DNA from: Verrucomicrobia bacterium UBA3841
GTDB lineage: Bacteria > Verrucomicrobiota > Kiritimatiellia > RFP12 > UBA1067
NCBI GenBank assembly: GCA_002392765.1
Contig: DGHT01000014.1
Location: 42,599 to 106,598, forward strand
DNA: 64,000 nucleotides
Reading direction: 5' to 3'
Shown: positions 23,426-32,956 of the stretch, piece by piece
Layout: each line of letters opens with the position of its first letter
Numbering within the stretch: position 1 is the stretch's first letter
Made by a program: the position numbers and the translations under genes
Notes under the pieces: generated by a model
The model's input: the letters and a program-made list of their open reading frames with translations, nothing else
What the model was told of the DNA's origin: nothing
Databases searched by the model: none

Positions 23426-24586
23426 TTAAAAGCGCGGGGTCTGCGAAATGAATGTTCTCATCGCGGCGTATATGGCGCTTGCATCGAACTCCTTTTCGGC
23501 CATTTCCCTCGCGCCGCGGCGCATTGCGGAAAGGTTCGCGCGAAGCGCCGACAGCGACATCGCGAGGCTCGCAGGATCGCCCGGCCTGTAATGGACGCCG
23601 GCGCCGTAGCGCGCGAGCAGCGCGTCGCACTCCCCTCCGAGGGAGCTTGCCACGGCAAGGCCGGCGCGCGCATAGTCGGCCAGCTTGTACGGAATGCCGA
23701 CGCAGCTTTCGGGCGACATGGGCACCAGTCCGGCGTCCGCGGACGCGAGGAACCGCCCCAGCTCCGCATCTCCCAGATAGCCGCGGAACGAAACGCGCCC
23801 GTCCGCGCGCATCGACGAGGCAAGACGCTCCAGTTCCGCGCGTCTTTCCCCCTCTCCGGCTATCGCAAGCTCAAGCCCCGGGTCCATCGCCACCGCCTCG
23901 ATCGCCGTGACGAGATCGTACGTCACTCCAAGACTCCCGGCGTACGCTATCTTGAGGCGGCCGCCTCCGGCCGCCCCGTCGCGGCGGAGAGGAGCCGACA
24001 TGTCTATGCCGTGGTAGAATCTTTTCGCGGGACCTTTGAAACCGTACGACCGGACGACTTCGAGAAACCGGTCGCTCACCGCGGTGACCGCATCCGCCGA
24101 ACGGTAGTTCGACTTTGCGAGCTGGCGCAGGGGGAAAAGAAGGAACCCCGGAACCACGCGTTCGAAAGTCTCGGGCCAGACGTCCTGCACGTCCAGGACG
24201 AACTTCGCCCCGCACCGGCGCGCGAAAGCACCAGCCTGCCGGGCCGCCGAAAGCGGCGGCGAACTCGCCACAACGATGTCGGGCGCGTCCTTCTCCGCCT
24301 CGGCCGCCTTGCGCCAGTTGCGCGCCCACGCGACATGCGCGAGCGCGCGCTTCAGCGACACGTTTCTGGAGTATTCCGGCGACTCGACGACGGCGAGTCG
24401 GAACGGCGGCGCGGGAAAGCCGGACAGGAAAATCCGCTTGCGTTTGGCGATGTGGCTGAAATCGCACGTCCAGTACGTCACGTCGTCGCCCAGCCGGGCG
24501 AACGTCTCGCACATCGTCCAGTAGCGAAGCGGACGGTATCCCTCGCAGGGAAGGTTGTCGAAGGGGTTTACGACCCAGACTCTCAC
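23426..24586 (-). CDS. Family 4 glycosyltransferase
   Basis: The 386-residue retaining GT-B transferase has the N-terminal domain VWVVNPFDNLPCEGYRP, an acceptor region with VLDVQDVWPETFE and the C-terminal LKIAYAGSLGVTYDL plus GIPYKLADYARAGLAV (the E-x7-E-like nucleotide site). It resembles WbuB-type transferases of O-antigen or capsule synthesis. The start is a GTG five bases after the fadL stop, with no obvious ribosome site, so translation is probably coupled. It is last in the kbl-icd-fadL run. Confidence 0.86.
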   Translation of the reverse strand: MRVWVVNPFDNLPCEGYRPLRYWTMCETFARLGDDVTYWTCDFSHIAKRKRIFLSGFPAPPFRLAVVESPEYSRNVSLKRALAHVAWARNWRKAAEAEKDAPDIVVASSPPLSAARQAGAFARRCGAKFVLDVQDVWPETFERVVPGFLLFPLRQLAKSNYRSADAVTAVSDRFLEVVRSYGFKGPAKRFYHGIDMSAPLRRDGAAGGGRLKIAYAGSLGVTYDLVTAIEAVAMDPGLELAIAGEGERRAELERLASSMRADGRVSFRGYLGDAELGRFLASADAGLVPMSPESCVGIPYKLADYARAGLAVASSLGGECDALLARYGAGVHYRPGDPASLAMSLSALRANLSAMRRGAREMAEKEFDASAIYAAMRTFISQTPRF

Positions 24587-24590
24587 GCCG

Positions 24591-25898
24591 TCAGAAGCGG
24601 TATGTGACGCCCATGCACACGCAGTGGCTGTAGGCGTTGTGCACGTGCATCTTGTGAACGGAATCGTCGTACTGGGAGTATTCGCCCTTGATGCGCTGGC
24701 TCGTGGATTCCTGGATTATCAGACCGTAGGTCAAGGCGAGTTCCCAGTCGCCGGCGTCGCTCGTCCAGACGACGCCCGTCGTCACGATATGGCGGTCGCC
24801 CACGGGAAGCATCGTGTGGTCGTAGCCGACGCGGTTGCGGCAGGGGTCCCAGTCGTACGTGTACCCCGCCATGACCTCCCAGTTGTCCGTCAGGTCGTAT
24901 CCGACGCCGAAGCCCGTCCTGTACGTGTTGCGCCAGTCCATCTTGAGTTCGTTCTCCTCGACCTTGCGCGATATCGGGTTGAAAACGTCGAATCTCAATG
25001 CGCTCATCTTGGACCACTCTATCCAGCTGACCGATCCGCCGAGGTGGAACCTGTCTATCCACAGCGCGTTGTCCCAGTTGAAGCCGGCGGTGATCTGGGC
25101 GGGCAACTGTATCGTTTCGTCGAGCTTGTTGCGGTGCGTGTCGAAGTCGGAACCCGTCCAGCGGGCGGAGCCTTTTAGTTTCGTCTTGACGCGCGAGCGG
25201 TACATGACGCCGAGGGAGAAATCGTCCGTCACGCGGTATCTCGTGCCGGCGGCGAGTCCCACGCCGACGTCATCCTCGTTGTCGGCCCGTATCCGCAGCT
25301 TGTTCCTGCCGCGCGCGGGGGCATGCAGGAATCCGTGCGACTGCGCCATGTACATCCGGTCGACAAAACCGAAATCGCGCACCATGCGCGTCTCGAAATT
25401 CACGAATGTGAAACGCGGGCCTATGCCGAACGACCAGTTGTCCGTGATGTCGTACGACAGGACGGGCTGGATCGTGTAGCCTTCCAGGAGCGTTTCCGTG
25501 GAATCGTGCTTGAGTTCCCAATGGTTGTTGTACGCGCTGGCGAGACCGAAATCGCCGAACGCGCCGAAACCGAAGTGGAAGCCCCATGGCAGTTCCTGCG
25601 TGACGAACACGTTGGGGTAAGCGAGCCACCCGGAGTTCATGCGCGTGTCGTGCTTCATGTCGACGCGCGCGTCGGCGCGGGGGTTCAGCATGGTCACGCC
25701 GACCGTCACGACGGTTCCCGTCAGCGATTGCATGGCTCCGGGGTTGTAGTAGACCGCCGAGGCGTTTCGCGGGTTCGCGAACACGTGTCCGCCGAACGCC
25801 GTCGAGGCCGCGTCCATTTCGTAAAGACCGAACCCGGCGCCTGCCGCGGACAGCGCCGCGGCGGACAGCGCCGCGGCGATTGCGATGCGTCTGGCCAT
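24591..25898 (-). CDS. FadL/OmpP1-family outer-membrane transport protein
   Basis: The 435-residue protein has a cleavable leader (MARRIAIAAALSAAALSAAGA), the FadL-like plug start AGFGLYEMDAASTAFGGHVFANPRNASAVYYNPGA (residues about 20-54) and repeated beta-strand turns ending in the aromatic residue F (GVTYRF). FadL proteins import long-chain fatty acids or other hydrophobic compounds through the outer membrane. Its presence shows a two-membrane envelope. It lies 28 bases downstream of icd. Substrate unknown. Confidence 0.9.
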   Translation of the reverse strand: MARRIAIAAALSAAALSAAGAGFGLYEMDAASTAFGGHVFANPRNASAVYYNPGAMQSLTGTVVTVGVTMLNPRADARVDMKHDTRMNSGWLAYPNVFVTQELPWGFHFGFGAFGDFGLASAYNNHWELKHDSTETLLEGYTIQPVLSYDITDNWSFGIGPRFTFVNFETRMVRDFGFVDRMYMAQSHGFLHAPARGRNKLRIRADNEDDVGVGLAAGTRYRVTDDFSLGVMYRSRVKTKLKGSARWTGSDFDTHRNKLDETIQLPAQITAGFNWDNALWIDRFHLGGSVSWIEWSKMSALRFDVFNPISRKVEENELKMDWRNTYRTGFGVGYDLTDNWEVMAGYTYDWDPCRNRVGYDHTMLPVGDRHIVTTGVVWTSDAGDWELALTYGLIIQESTSQRIKGEYSQYDDSVHKMHVHNAYSHCVCMGVTYRF

Positions 25899-25926
25899 GC
25901 TTGCTCCTTTCTGACTGTGTTTCCGT

Positions 25927-27171
25927 TCAGGACGCGGCTATCGCCTTTGCCAGGGCGTTTCCGAATCCGGAACATTTCACTTCCGTCGCGCCTTCCATCT
26001 GGCGCGCGAAATCGTACGTGACGGTCTTCGCGGCGATGACCTCGTCCATGGCCTTTATGATCAGGTCCGCCGCTTCCGTCCAGCCCATGTATCTGAACAT
26101 CATCTCGCCGGAAAGGATCAGCGAACCGGGATTCACCTTGTCGAGCCCCGCGTACTTGGGCGCGGTGCCGTGGGTCGCCTCGAACACCGCGACGCCTGTC
26201 GCGTAGTTTATGTTCGCCCCGGGCGCGATTCCTATGCCGCCCACCGTCGCGGCGAGCGCGTCCGACACGTAGTCGCCGTTCAGATTCAGCGTGGCGATCA
26301 CGTCGTATTCCGCCGGGCGCGTCAGTATCTGCTGGAGGAACGCGTCGCAGATGCAGTCCTTCACGACGATCGTACGCCCCGTGCGCGGGTTTTTGAATTC
26401 GCACCAGGGCCCGTCGCCGATCAATGTCGCGCCGTACTCGCGCCTCGCCAGCGCATATCCCCAGTCGCGGAACGCGCCTTCGGTGAACTTCTGGATGTTC
26501 CCCTTGTGAACGAGCGTCACCGACTTGCGGTCGTTGGCGACGGCGTAGTCGAGCGCGGCCCTGACGAGGCGCTCCGTCCCCTCCAGGCTCACGGGTTTGA
26601 TGCCTATCGACGCCGTTGCGGGGAATCTGATTTTCTTTACGCCCATTTCCCCCAGGAGGAACGCCTTGACCTTCTCGACCTCCGGCGTTCCGTTCATCCA
26701 CTCGATGCCGGCGTAGATGTCTTCCGTGTTCTCGCGGAAGATCACCATGTCCGTGAGTTCCGGACGCTTCACCGGGGAAGGCACGCCTTTGAACCACCTG
26801 ACAGGTCTGAGGCAGACGTAGAGATCGAGCTCCTGCCGCATCGCGACGTTGATCGACCTGATGCCGCCGCCCACCGGCGTTGTCAGGGGCCCTTTTATGG
26901 ACACTGTGTATTCCCTGCACGCGTCGAGCGTCTCGCGCGGCAGCCACTCGCCGGTCGCCTTGTACGCCTTTTCCCCGGCAAGGACTTCCTTCCAGAGGAC
27001 TTTTCTCTTTCCGCCGTAGGCCTTCTCGACCGCCGCGTTCCACACCCGCATCGCGGCCGCCGTTATGTCGGGCCCTGTTCCGTCGCCTTCGATGTACGGA
27101 ATGACCGGCGTATCCGGAACGCACAGCTTTCCGTCCGCCATGGAAATCGCGTTGGCTTTTGAATCTGACAT
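25927..27171 (-). CDS. icd: Isocitrate dehydrogenase (NADP type)
   Basis: Icd oxidises isocitrate to 2-oxoglutarate in the TCA cycle. The 414 residues fit the dimeric bacterial type: IPYIEGDGTGPDI, the phosphorylatable-serine loop GGIRSINVAMRQELD, FRENTEDIYAGIEW, and the metal-binding NLNGDYVSDALAA with the HGTAPKYAG loop. It is 34 bases downstream of kbl and upstream of fadL. NADP preference is inferred from overall similarity. Confidence 0.95.
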   Translation of the reverse strand: MSDSKANAISMADGKLCVPDTPVIPYIEGDGTGPDITAAAMRVWNAAVEKAYGGKRKVLWKEVLAGEKAYKATGEWLPRETLDACREYTVSIKGPLTTPVGGGIRSINVAMRQELDLYVCLRPVRWFKGVPSPVKRPELTDMVIFRENTEDIYAGIEWMNGTPEVEKVKAFLLGEMGVKKIRFPATASIGIKPVSLEGTERLVRAALDYAVANDRKSVTLVHKGNIQKFTEGAFRDWGYALARREYGATLIGDGPWCEFKNPRTGRTIVVKDCICDAFLQQILTRPAEYDVIATLNLNGDYVSDALAATVGGIGIAPGANINYATGVAVFEATHGTAPKYAGLDKVNPGSLILSGEMMFRYMGWTEAADLIIKAMDEVIAAKTVTYDFARQMEGATEVKCSGFGNALAKAIAAS

Positions 27172-27205
27172 GATTTCGCGCCCTTTCCCTTGCCGGTTCC
27201 GCAGA

Positions 27206-28384
27206 TCACGCGCGGCTTTTCGCGAAAGCCTCTATCGCGAAATCGATATCGGCCTCCGAATGCGCGGCGGACATCTGCGTGCGGATCCTCGCCTTGCCCA
27301 TCGGGACGACGGGATAGAAGAAGGCCGTGGCATAGACGCCGTTCTTGTAGAGGTTCTCGCTCATCTTGACCGCGACGACCGCGTCTCCAAGCATGACGGG
27401 GACGATGGGGTGGTGTCCGGGCACAAGATCGAATCCGAGCGCGGACATTCCCTCGCGGAAGCGCTTTGCGTTCGCGTTGAGGCGAGCGCGCAGCTCCGGG
27501 CGCGTCCTGACCAGTTCGATCGCCTTGATCGACGCGGCGGCGACGGGCGGCGGAACGGCGTTCGAAAACAGATACGGCCTGGCCTTCTGGCGAAGGATGT
27601 CGACTATCTCCTGCCTCGCGGCCACATATCCGCCGGAAGCGCCGCCGAGAGCCTTGCCGAACGTGCCCGTTATGATGTCCACGCGACCGCAGACCCCGCA
27701 ATCCTCGACGGATCCCGCGCCGGTCTCGCCGAGTACGCCCACCGCGTGCGAATCGTCGACCATCACGAGCGCGGAATACTTGTCGGCGAGATCGCATATC
27801 TCCTTCAGAGGGGCGATGATGCCGTCCATCGAAAACACGCCGTCCGTCACAATCAGCTTGAACCGCGCGCCCGCCTCGTCCGCGGCCTGGAGCTGCTTTT
27901 CGAGGTCCGCCATGTCCCCGTTCGCGTAGCGGAAGCGCTTCGCCTTGCAGAGCCTGACGCCGTCGATGATCGAAGCGTGGTTGAGTGCGTCGGAGATGAT
28001 CGCGTCCTCGGGTCCGAGAAGCGCCTCGAACACGCCTCCGTTCGCGTCGAAGCACGAGCCGAAAAGAATGCAGTCGTCCGTCTTGGTGAATTCGGCGACC
28101 GTGCGCTCGAGCTCCTTGTGAAGGCTGTCCGTGCCGCAGATGAACCTGACCGATCCCATGCCGTAGCCGTACTTCGCCGTCGCCTCGCGGCTCGCTTCGA
28201 TGATTTCGGGATGGTTCGCGAGCCCCAGATAGTTGTTCGCGCACATGTTCAGAAGTTTCGTCCCGTTGTCAAGCACGACGTTCGCGCCCTGCGGGGTAGC
28301 GATCGTCTTTTCAATCTTGTAGAGACTCTTCGCCTTGAGATCCGCGATCGTCTCCTGCAGATACGCCTGGAATTTTCCGTACAT
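27206..28384 (-). CDS. kbl: Glycine C-acetyltransferase (2-amino-3-ketobutyrate CoA ligase)
   Basis: Kbl splits 2-amino-3-ketobutyrate with CoA into glycine and acetyl-CoA. It is a PLP fold-type I enzyme of 392 residues with NNYLGLANHPEI, GSVRFICGTDSLHKELE, VDDSHAVGVLG and the Schiff-base lysine in GTFGKALGGASGGY. It lies just downstream of tdh on the same strand, giving the complete two-step threonine route, but has its own strong promoter. AAGGAGAAAATAAA precedes the ATG. Confidence 0.96.
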   Translation of the reverse strand: MYGKFQAYLQETIADLKAKSLYKIEKTIATPQGANVVLDNGTKLLNMCANNYLGLANHPEIIEASREATAKYGYGMGSVRFICGTDSLHKELERTVAEFTKTDDCILFGSCFDANGGVFEALLGPEDAIISDALNHASIIDGVRLCKAKRFRYANGDMADLEKQLQAADEAGARFKLIVTDGVFSMDGIIAPLKEICDLADKYSALVMVDDSHAVGVLGETGAGSVEDCGVCGRVDIITGTFGKALGGASGGYVAARQEIVDILRQKARPYLFSNAVPPPVAAASIKAIELVRTRPELRARLNANAKRFREGMSALGFDLVPGHHPIVPVMLGDAVVAVKMSENLYKNGVYATAFFYPVVPMGKARIRTQMSAAHSEADIDFAIEAFAKSRA

Positions 28385-28403
28385 TTTATTTTCTCCTTTG
28401 ACG

Positions 28404-28422
28404 CCGCCGGATGATCCGGCGG
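28404..28422 (-). promoter_or_regulatory. Hairpin at the 5' end of the kbl transcript
   Basis: CCGCCGGA and TCCGGCGG form a perfect 8-bp stem with loop TGA, beginning about where the kbl transcript should start. It could protect the mRNA 5' end or act as an operator. Confidence 0.5.
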
Positions 28423-28430
28423 ATTGTCAT

Positions 28431-28459
28431 AGTATAGCAAATTTGGTTCGATAGCGCAA
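28431..28459 (-). promoter_or_regulatory. Sigma-70-type promoter for kbl-icd-fadL-GT4
   Basis: Minus strand TTGCGC, 17 bases, TATACT, 45 bases ahead of the kbl ATG. Confidence 0.7.
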
Positions 28460-28569
28460 CCCCGACTTTGGCGCGCCAGAGATTCCGCATCCGGGAGAGG
28501 GACGCACGCCCGCGGACGGCAGCTTCTCTTCCTCGATGTCGGGGTTCACCGCCGAAAGACGGCGCATCT

Positions 28570-28587
28570 CCCCGGCAACCGCCGGGG
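28570..28587 (-). terminator. Hairpin right after tdh
   Basis: CCCCGGC and GCCGGGG form a perfect 7-bp stem with loop AACC, three bases past the tdh stop. No T-tract follows. The 205-base spacer to kbl holds this, the kbl promoter and nothing else that I can see. Confidence 0.45.
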
Positions 28588-28589
28588 GG

Positions 28590-29615
28590 CTACTCCCAGT
28601 CGAGGATCACCTTGCCGGACTTGCCGGAGATCATGGCCTCGAAACCCTTCTCGAAATCGTCGCACGTGAACCTGTGGGTTATGACGGGGCTTATGTCGAG
28701 ACCGCCCTGTATCATGGCTCCCATCTTGTACCACGTTTCGAACATTTCACGTCCGTAGATGCCCTTTATCTTGAGACCTTTCCAGACGATGTGGTTCCAG
28801 TTCACCTTCGTGTCGGGGTTGTGGATTCCGAGAAGCGCGATGCGCCCGCCGGTGTTCATCGATTCGATCATCTGGTTGAGGCACGGCGCGGCGCCGGACA
28901 TTTCGAGGCCGACGTCGAAGCCTTCCACCATGCCGAGCTGCCGCATGACGTCCTCGAGCTTTTCGTTTTTGGCGTTCACCGTGCGCGTCGCGCCGAGGCG
29001 CTTGGCGAGATTGAGGCGGTAGTCGTTCACGTCGACGACCACCACGTTGCGCGCGCCGACGTACTTGGATATGCCCGCCGCCATGATCCCTATCGGACCC
29101 GCCCCCGTGATAAGGACGTCTTCGCCTACCATGTTGAACGAAAGCGCGGTATGGGTGGCGTTGCCGAACGGGTCGAATATCGAGTATAGTTCGTCGTCGA
29201 TCGAAGGATCGCAGTGCCACACGTTCGTTTCCGGTATGACCAGATATTCCGCGAACGCGCCGTCGCGGTTCACGCCCACGCCCTTCGTCTCGCGGCAGAG
29301 GTGGCGCTGTCCGGCGCGGCAGTTGCGGCAGTGTCCGCACACGATGTGGCCTTCGCCGCTCACGCGCTCGCCGACCTTGACGCTCTTGACGTTCGAGCCG
29401 ACGTCCACGACTTCCCCTACATACTCGTGTCCGATCGTCAGCGGCGGTTTGATCTCCTCCTGCGCCCAGGCGTTCCACTCGTAGATATGGACGTCCGTGC
29501 CGCAGATTGCGGTTTTCTTTATTTTGATCAAGACGTCGTTTATGCCCATCTCGGGCATCGGTTTCTCGACCATCTCCACCCCGCGGGCGGGGGCCGTTTT
29601 GGCTATTGCTTTCAT
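28590..29615 (-). CDS. tdh: L-threonine 3-dehydrogenase
   Basis: Tdh oxidises threonine to 2-amino-3-ketobutyrate, feeding Kbl. The frame is open further upstream, but ATG 29615 has AAAGGAGAATCGAAC before it and gives exactly 341 residues, the family length. Catalytic zinc site: CGTDVHIYEWN and GHEYVGEV; structural zinc: CGHCRNCRAGQRHLC; NAD site: GAGPIGIMAAG. It is 47 bases downstream of smc. Confidence 0.96.
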   Translation of the reverse strand: MKAIAKTAPARGVEMVEKPMPEMGINDVLIKIKKTAICGTDVHIYEWNAWAQEEIKPPLTIGHEYVGEVVDVGSNVKSVKVGERVSGEGHIVCGHCRNCRAGQRHLCRETKGVGVNRDGAFAEYLVIPETNVWHCDPSIDDELYSIFDPFGNATHTALSFNMVGEDVLITGAGPIGIMAAGISKYVGARNVVVVDVNDYRLNLAKRLGATRTVNAKNEKLEDVMRQLGMVEGFDVGLEMSGAAPCLNQMIESMNTGGRIALLGIHNPDTKVNWNHIVWKGLKIKGIYGREMFETWYKMGAMIQGGLDISPVITHRFTCDDFEKGFEAMISGKSGKVILDWE

Positions 29616-29662
29616 GTTCGATTCTCCTTTCCTGAAATTGCCGGGGAGTCCGCGGCGCCCCG

Positions 29663-32600
29663 TCACGCCTTTCTTCCGAGATCTGCCAGCCTCATCGATA
29701 TGATGCGGCTCACGCCCTTCTCCTGCTGGCTCACCCCGTATACGAGATCGGATCCGGCGATGGTGTGCTGGTTGTGCGTTATGATGAGGAACTGCGACTT
29801 GACGAGGAACTCCTTCAGCTGTTCCACGAAACGCCCGATGTTGGCGTCGTCGAGAGCAGCGTCGAGTTCGTCCAGCATGCAGAACGGGGCGGGCTTGATC
29901 ATGAAGATCGAGAAGAGCAGCGCGACCGCCGTCATCGTCCTCTCGCCGCCCGAAAGCAGCGTGACGGACTGCGGCCTCTTGCCGGGCGGACGGGCGATGA
30001 TGTCGATGCCGCATTCGAGAGGATCGGCGTCGTTCTCGAGAAGGACCAGCCTCGCCTCTCCGCCGCCGAAAAGCTTGGTGAACATCGTCTGGAAATTCGC
30101 GTTCGCCTGCTCGAACGTCTTGCGGAACATGTCGGACGACGTCGTGTTGAGATTCGTTATAAGCTCGAGTATCTGCGCCTTCGCGGCGATGAGGTCAGCC
30201 TCCTGCTCCTTCTCCTTCGCGTAGCGCTCCTCGAGTTCGCGGCATTCTTCGATGGCCACCATGTTCACCGGACCGAGCGCCGCGATTTCGGACTGCAGGC
30301 TCGCAACCTTCCTCTCCAGTTCGTCCAGAGGCGGCACGACCCCGCCCTTCCATTCCGGGTCCGGTTCGCGCAGAACGGCGTCCATGAAAAGCCCGTACTC
30401 GTCCTGCAGGTGGTCGTAGAGGTTCTGGCGCTTCATGCCGAGTTCCGCGGACTGCACTTCGAGCTTGCTGCGGAAATCGCGCGCGTTGTCAAGGCCCGTG
30501 CGTTTCTCGGACACCGCCCTGTCGCAGACGGACAGTTTCGACATCAGTTCCATCCGCTTCTCTTTTTCGCTCTCCATCTTCGCCGAGGATTCGACGGCCC
30601 TTTCGCGCAGGACGTCCAGATTCGCCGTCAGTCCGGCGCTTTCCTCCCTTAGGCGGTTTATCGACTCCTCGTATCCTTTAATGCCGCTCTCGCGCCCCTC
30701 GATCGCCTTGTCGAGCTCCTCGCGGCGCCTGGCGGAACTTTCAAGCTGCTGCCCCACGAAGGAAAGCTCCTGCTCCATCTGGCTCTTGGCGATTCTCCGT
30801 TCGGTAAGCGCCTGCGAAGCGGTCATGTTCCCGGTTTCGAGAGAGCGGTATTCGTCCTGCAGCGTCGCGACGGACTCTATGAGCTCGTCGCGCCTGGCGA
30901 CGACCTCGTCCAGCTCTTTGGCGAGCGCGTCGCGCTTTTCCATGCCCTCCCTGTCCGTCTCGACGGCGGCGGCCAGGGCGGCGCGCGCATCCTCGAGCCG
31001 CTTCGCGAGGGCGTCCGCGTCGCGCTTGACGAGCGTCTCCTCGCCGTCCGCCTGCGCAGCCGCGCGTCTGGCGGCGGAAAGACGCTCCTCCCCGGACGAC
31101 AGGGCCTGCGTCGCAGCGGACATCCTTTCAGCCGAATTCTCGATCGTGTCCCTGGCGGCGGATATGCGGCGGCGCAAATCTTCAAGTTCCGTTTCAGCCT
31201 CCGTTATCGGCGACTTTTTCCCGGACGTCGGCTCTATGGATGTCGACGGGAACCACGTTCCGTTCCCGCCCGACTTGAGCGCCATGTCGCCGAGAAGCCT
31301 CTCGGCCGCCTCGCGGCTCTCCTCCGGAACGGCGAGACGGTCGACGAGCCTGTCGCCTTCGGAAACCTCTCCCGCGCCCGTTTCCAGCGCGGCGATCCTG
31401 ACCGCGCCGGAATCGTCCTCGAACACGGACTCCAGCACGGATTTAGCGGCCGCCTCGTCTTTCAGCATTTCAAGCTGCGCCTCTTTCGCCGCAGCTGCGG
31501 ACTGCATCTCGCCGAGATGCTCGCGGGCGTCCTGTATTTCGGCGCGGAGCTTTTCAAGGGCGTCCTTCGCAGCCGCGTGCGCCTCGTCCGCCGCGCGCTC
31601 CTCTTCGCGCGCCGCGGCGGCCCTCGCGGATATCGCCTCCAGGTTGCGCCGCGCCTCGCCGACGGACGCCGAAAGACGCTCCTCGTCGGATTTCAGGCGC
31701 TCGCGCAGCACTATCGATTCGCGCGCCGACGCCTCTATGCGCGCGATTTCGTCGCGCACGGCCGCCGCGCGCCTGTCGCACGCCACAGATTCGTCGCGCG
31801 CGGACTGGATTGAAACGCGTATCGCGTCGATGCGCTCCTGGGACGCCGCGAACGCGTTTTCCGCCTCTTCGAGCGCCTCCGTGGCGGCTGCAAGCGAATC
31901 GTTGAGGATGGACGTCTTCTGCTCAAGCGATTCCAGCTGCATCTTCGTTTCTTCCAGCTGGCGCAGGGTGTCGGCCATCTCGCGTCCGTCGCGCTCTGCG
32001 AAACTCCTGTACTCCTCTATACGCTGCGCGTTTACGGCTATGACTTCGTTTGCGCGCCTGAGCGCGCCTTCCGCGGCGGCCTGTTCGCTTGCCAGCCCCT
32101 GCAACCGCTCCTCGAGCGCGTGGAGGGCGGAATGGAGCTCCTGCTGGCTGCTTTCCGCTTCCGCGACGGCGGCGGACGCCTCGGATATCGCCTGCTCCAC
32201 CTCCTTGCGGTTTGCCTCGTTCTGCTCGACGAGCAGGTCGAAATCGTGGATCTTCTGTTTCGAAAGATATATGTCGAGCCCCCTCAAGGCGTCGCGCAGC
32301 TCCTTGTGGCGCTGGGCCTTGCCGACCTGACGCTGGAGAGAACCGATCTGCCGCTTCATCTCGCGCAGGATATCCTCCTCGCGCAGCAGATTCTGGCTCG
32401 TCTGCTCTATCTTGCGCATGGCCTCCTTGCGGTCGGCCTTGAACTTGGTTATGCCGGCGGCCTCCTCGAACACCGCGCGCCTGTCCTCGGGCTTGGAGGA
32501 GAGAATCGCGTCTATCTGGCCCTGCGCCATCACGGAATACGACGACGTGCCAATGCCGGTGCCCATGAAAAGATGCTGGACGTCCTTCAGACGGCTCGGC

Positions 32601-32950
32601 TGCTTGTTTATCAGGTACTCGCCGGAGCCGTCGCGGTAGACGCGCCTTGTCACGGTGACTTCATGGTAGTCGGTGCCGAGCTCCTTCTCGCAGTCGGCGA
32701 AGGTTATGGAAACCTCCGCGAGACCGAGCGGCTTTCTAGTGTCGGTTCCGTTGAACACGACGTCCACGAGCTTGGAGCACCTGAGGGCCGTCGGGCGCTG
32801 TTCGCCGAGAACCCAGCGGATGGCGTCGGACACGTTGGACTTGCCGCAGCCGTTTGGCCCGACTATGGCGATCAGACCGGGATCGAACGTCAGACGGGTC
32901 TTGTCCGCGAAGCTTTTGAAGCCGACTATGTCCAGCTGCTTGAGATACAT
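29663..32950 (-). CDS. smc: Chromosome segregation ATPase SMC, short hinge
   Basis: SMC with ScpA/B condenses and segregates chromosomes. The 1095 residues contain Walker A VGPNGCGKSNV, the two coiled coils rich in Glu/Arg/Ala, and the C-terminal signature LLSGGERTMTAVALLFSIF with Walker B CMLDELDAALDD. Bacterial SMCs are usually nearer 1180 residues. The shortage is in the hinge: the region about 520-600 contains GDRLVDRLAVPEESREAAER and GGNGTWFPSTSI but runs straight back into coiled coil, without the second half of the normal hinge. It is six bases downstream of lysA. Confidence 0.95.
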   Translation of the reverse strand: MYLKQLDIVGFKSFADKTRLTFDPGLIAIVGPNGCGKSNVSDAIRWVLGEQRPTALRCSKLVDVVFNGTDTRKPLGLAEVSITFADCEKELGTDYHEVTVTRRVYRDGSGEYLINKQPSRLKDVQHLFMGTGIGTSSYSVMAQGQIDAILSSKPEDRRAVFEEAAGITKFKADRKEAMRKIEQTSQNLLREEDILREMKRQIGSLQRQVGKAQRHKELRDALRGLDIYLSKQKIHDFDLLVEQNEANRKEVEQAISEASAAVAEAESSQQELHSALHALEERLQGLASEQAAAEGALRRANEVIAVNAQRIEEYRSFAERDGREMADTLRQLEETKMQLESLEQKTSILNDSLAAATEALEEAENAFAASQERIDAIRVSIQSARDESVACDRRAAAVRDEIARIEASARESIVLRERLKSDEERLSASVGEARRNLEAISARAAAAREEERAADEAHAAAKDALEKLRAEIQDAREHLGEMQSAAAAKEAQLEMLKDEAAAKSVLESVFEDDSGAVRIAALETGAGEVSEGDRLVDRLAVPEESREAAERLLGDMALKSGGNGTWFPSTSIEPTSGKKSPITEAETELEDLRRRISAARDTIENSAERMSAATQALSSGEERLSAARRAAAQADGEETLVKRDADALAKRLEDARAALAAAVETDREGMEKRDALAKELDEVVARRDELIESVATLQDEYRSLETGNMTASQALTERRIAKSQMEQELSFVGQQLESSARRREELDKAIEGRESGIKGYEESINRLREESAGLTANLDVLRERAVESSAKMESEKEKRMELMSKLSVCDRAVSEKRTGLDNARDFRSKLEVQSAELGMKRQNLYDHLQDEYGLFMDAVLREPDPEWKGGVVPPLDELERKVASLQSEIAALGPVNMVAIEECRELEERYAKEKEQEADLIAAKAQILELITNLNTTSSDMFRKTFEQANANFQTMFTKLFGGGEARLVLLENDADPLECGIDIIARPPGKRPQSVTLLSGGERTMTAVALLFSIFMIKPAPFCMLDELDAALDDANIGRFVEQLKEFLVKSQFLIITHNQHTIAGSDLVYGVSQQEKGVSRIISMRLADLGRKA

Positions 32951-32956
32951 GATTCG

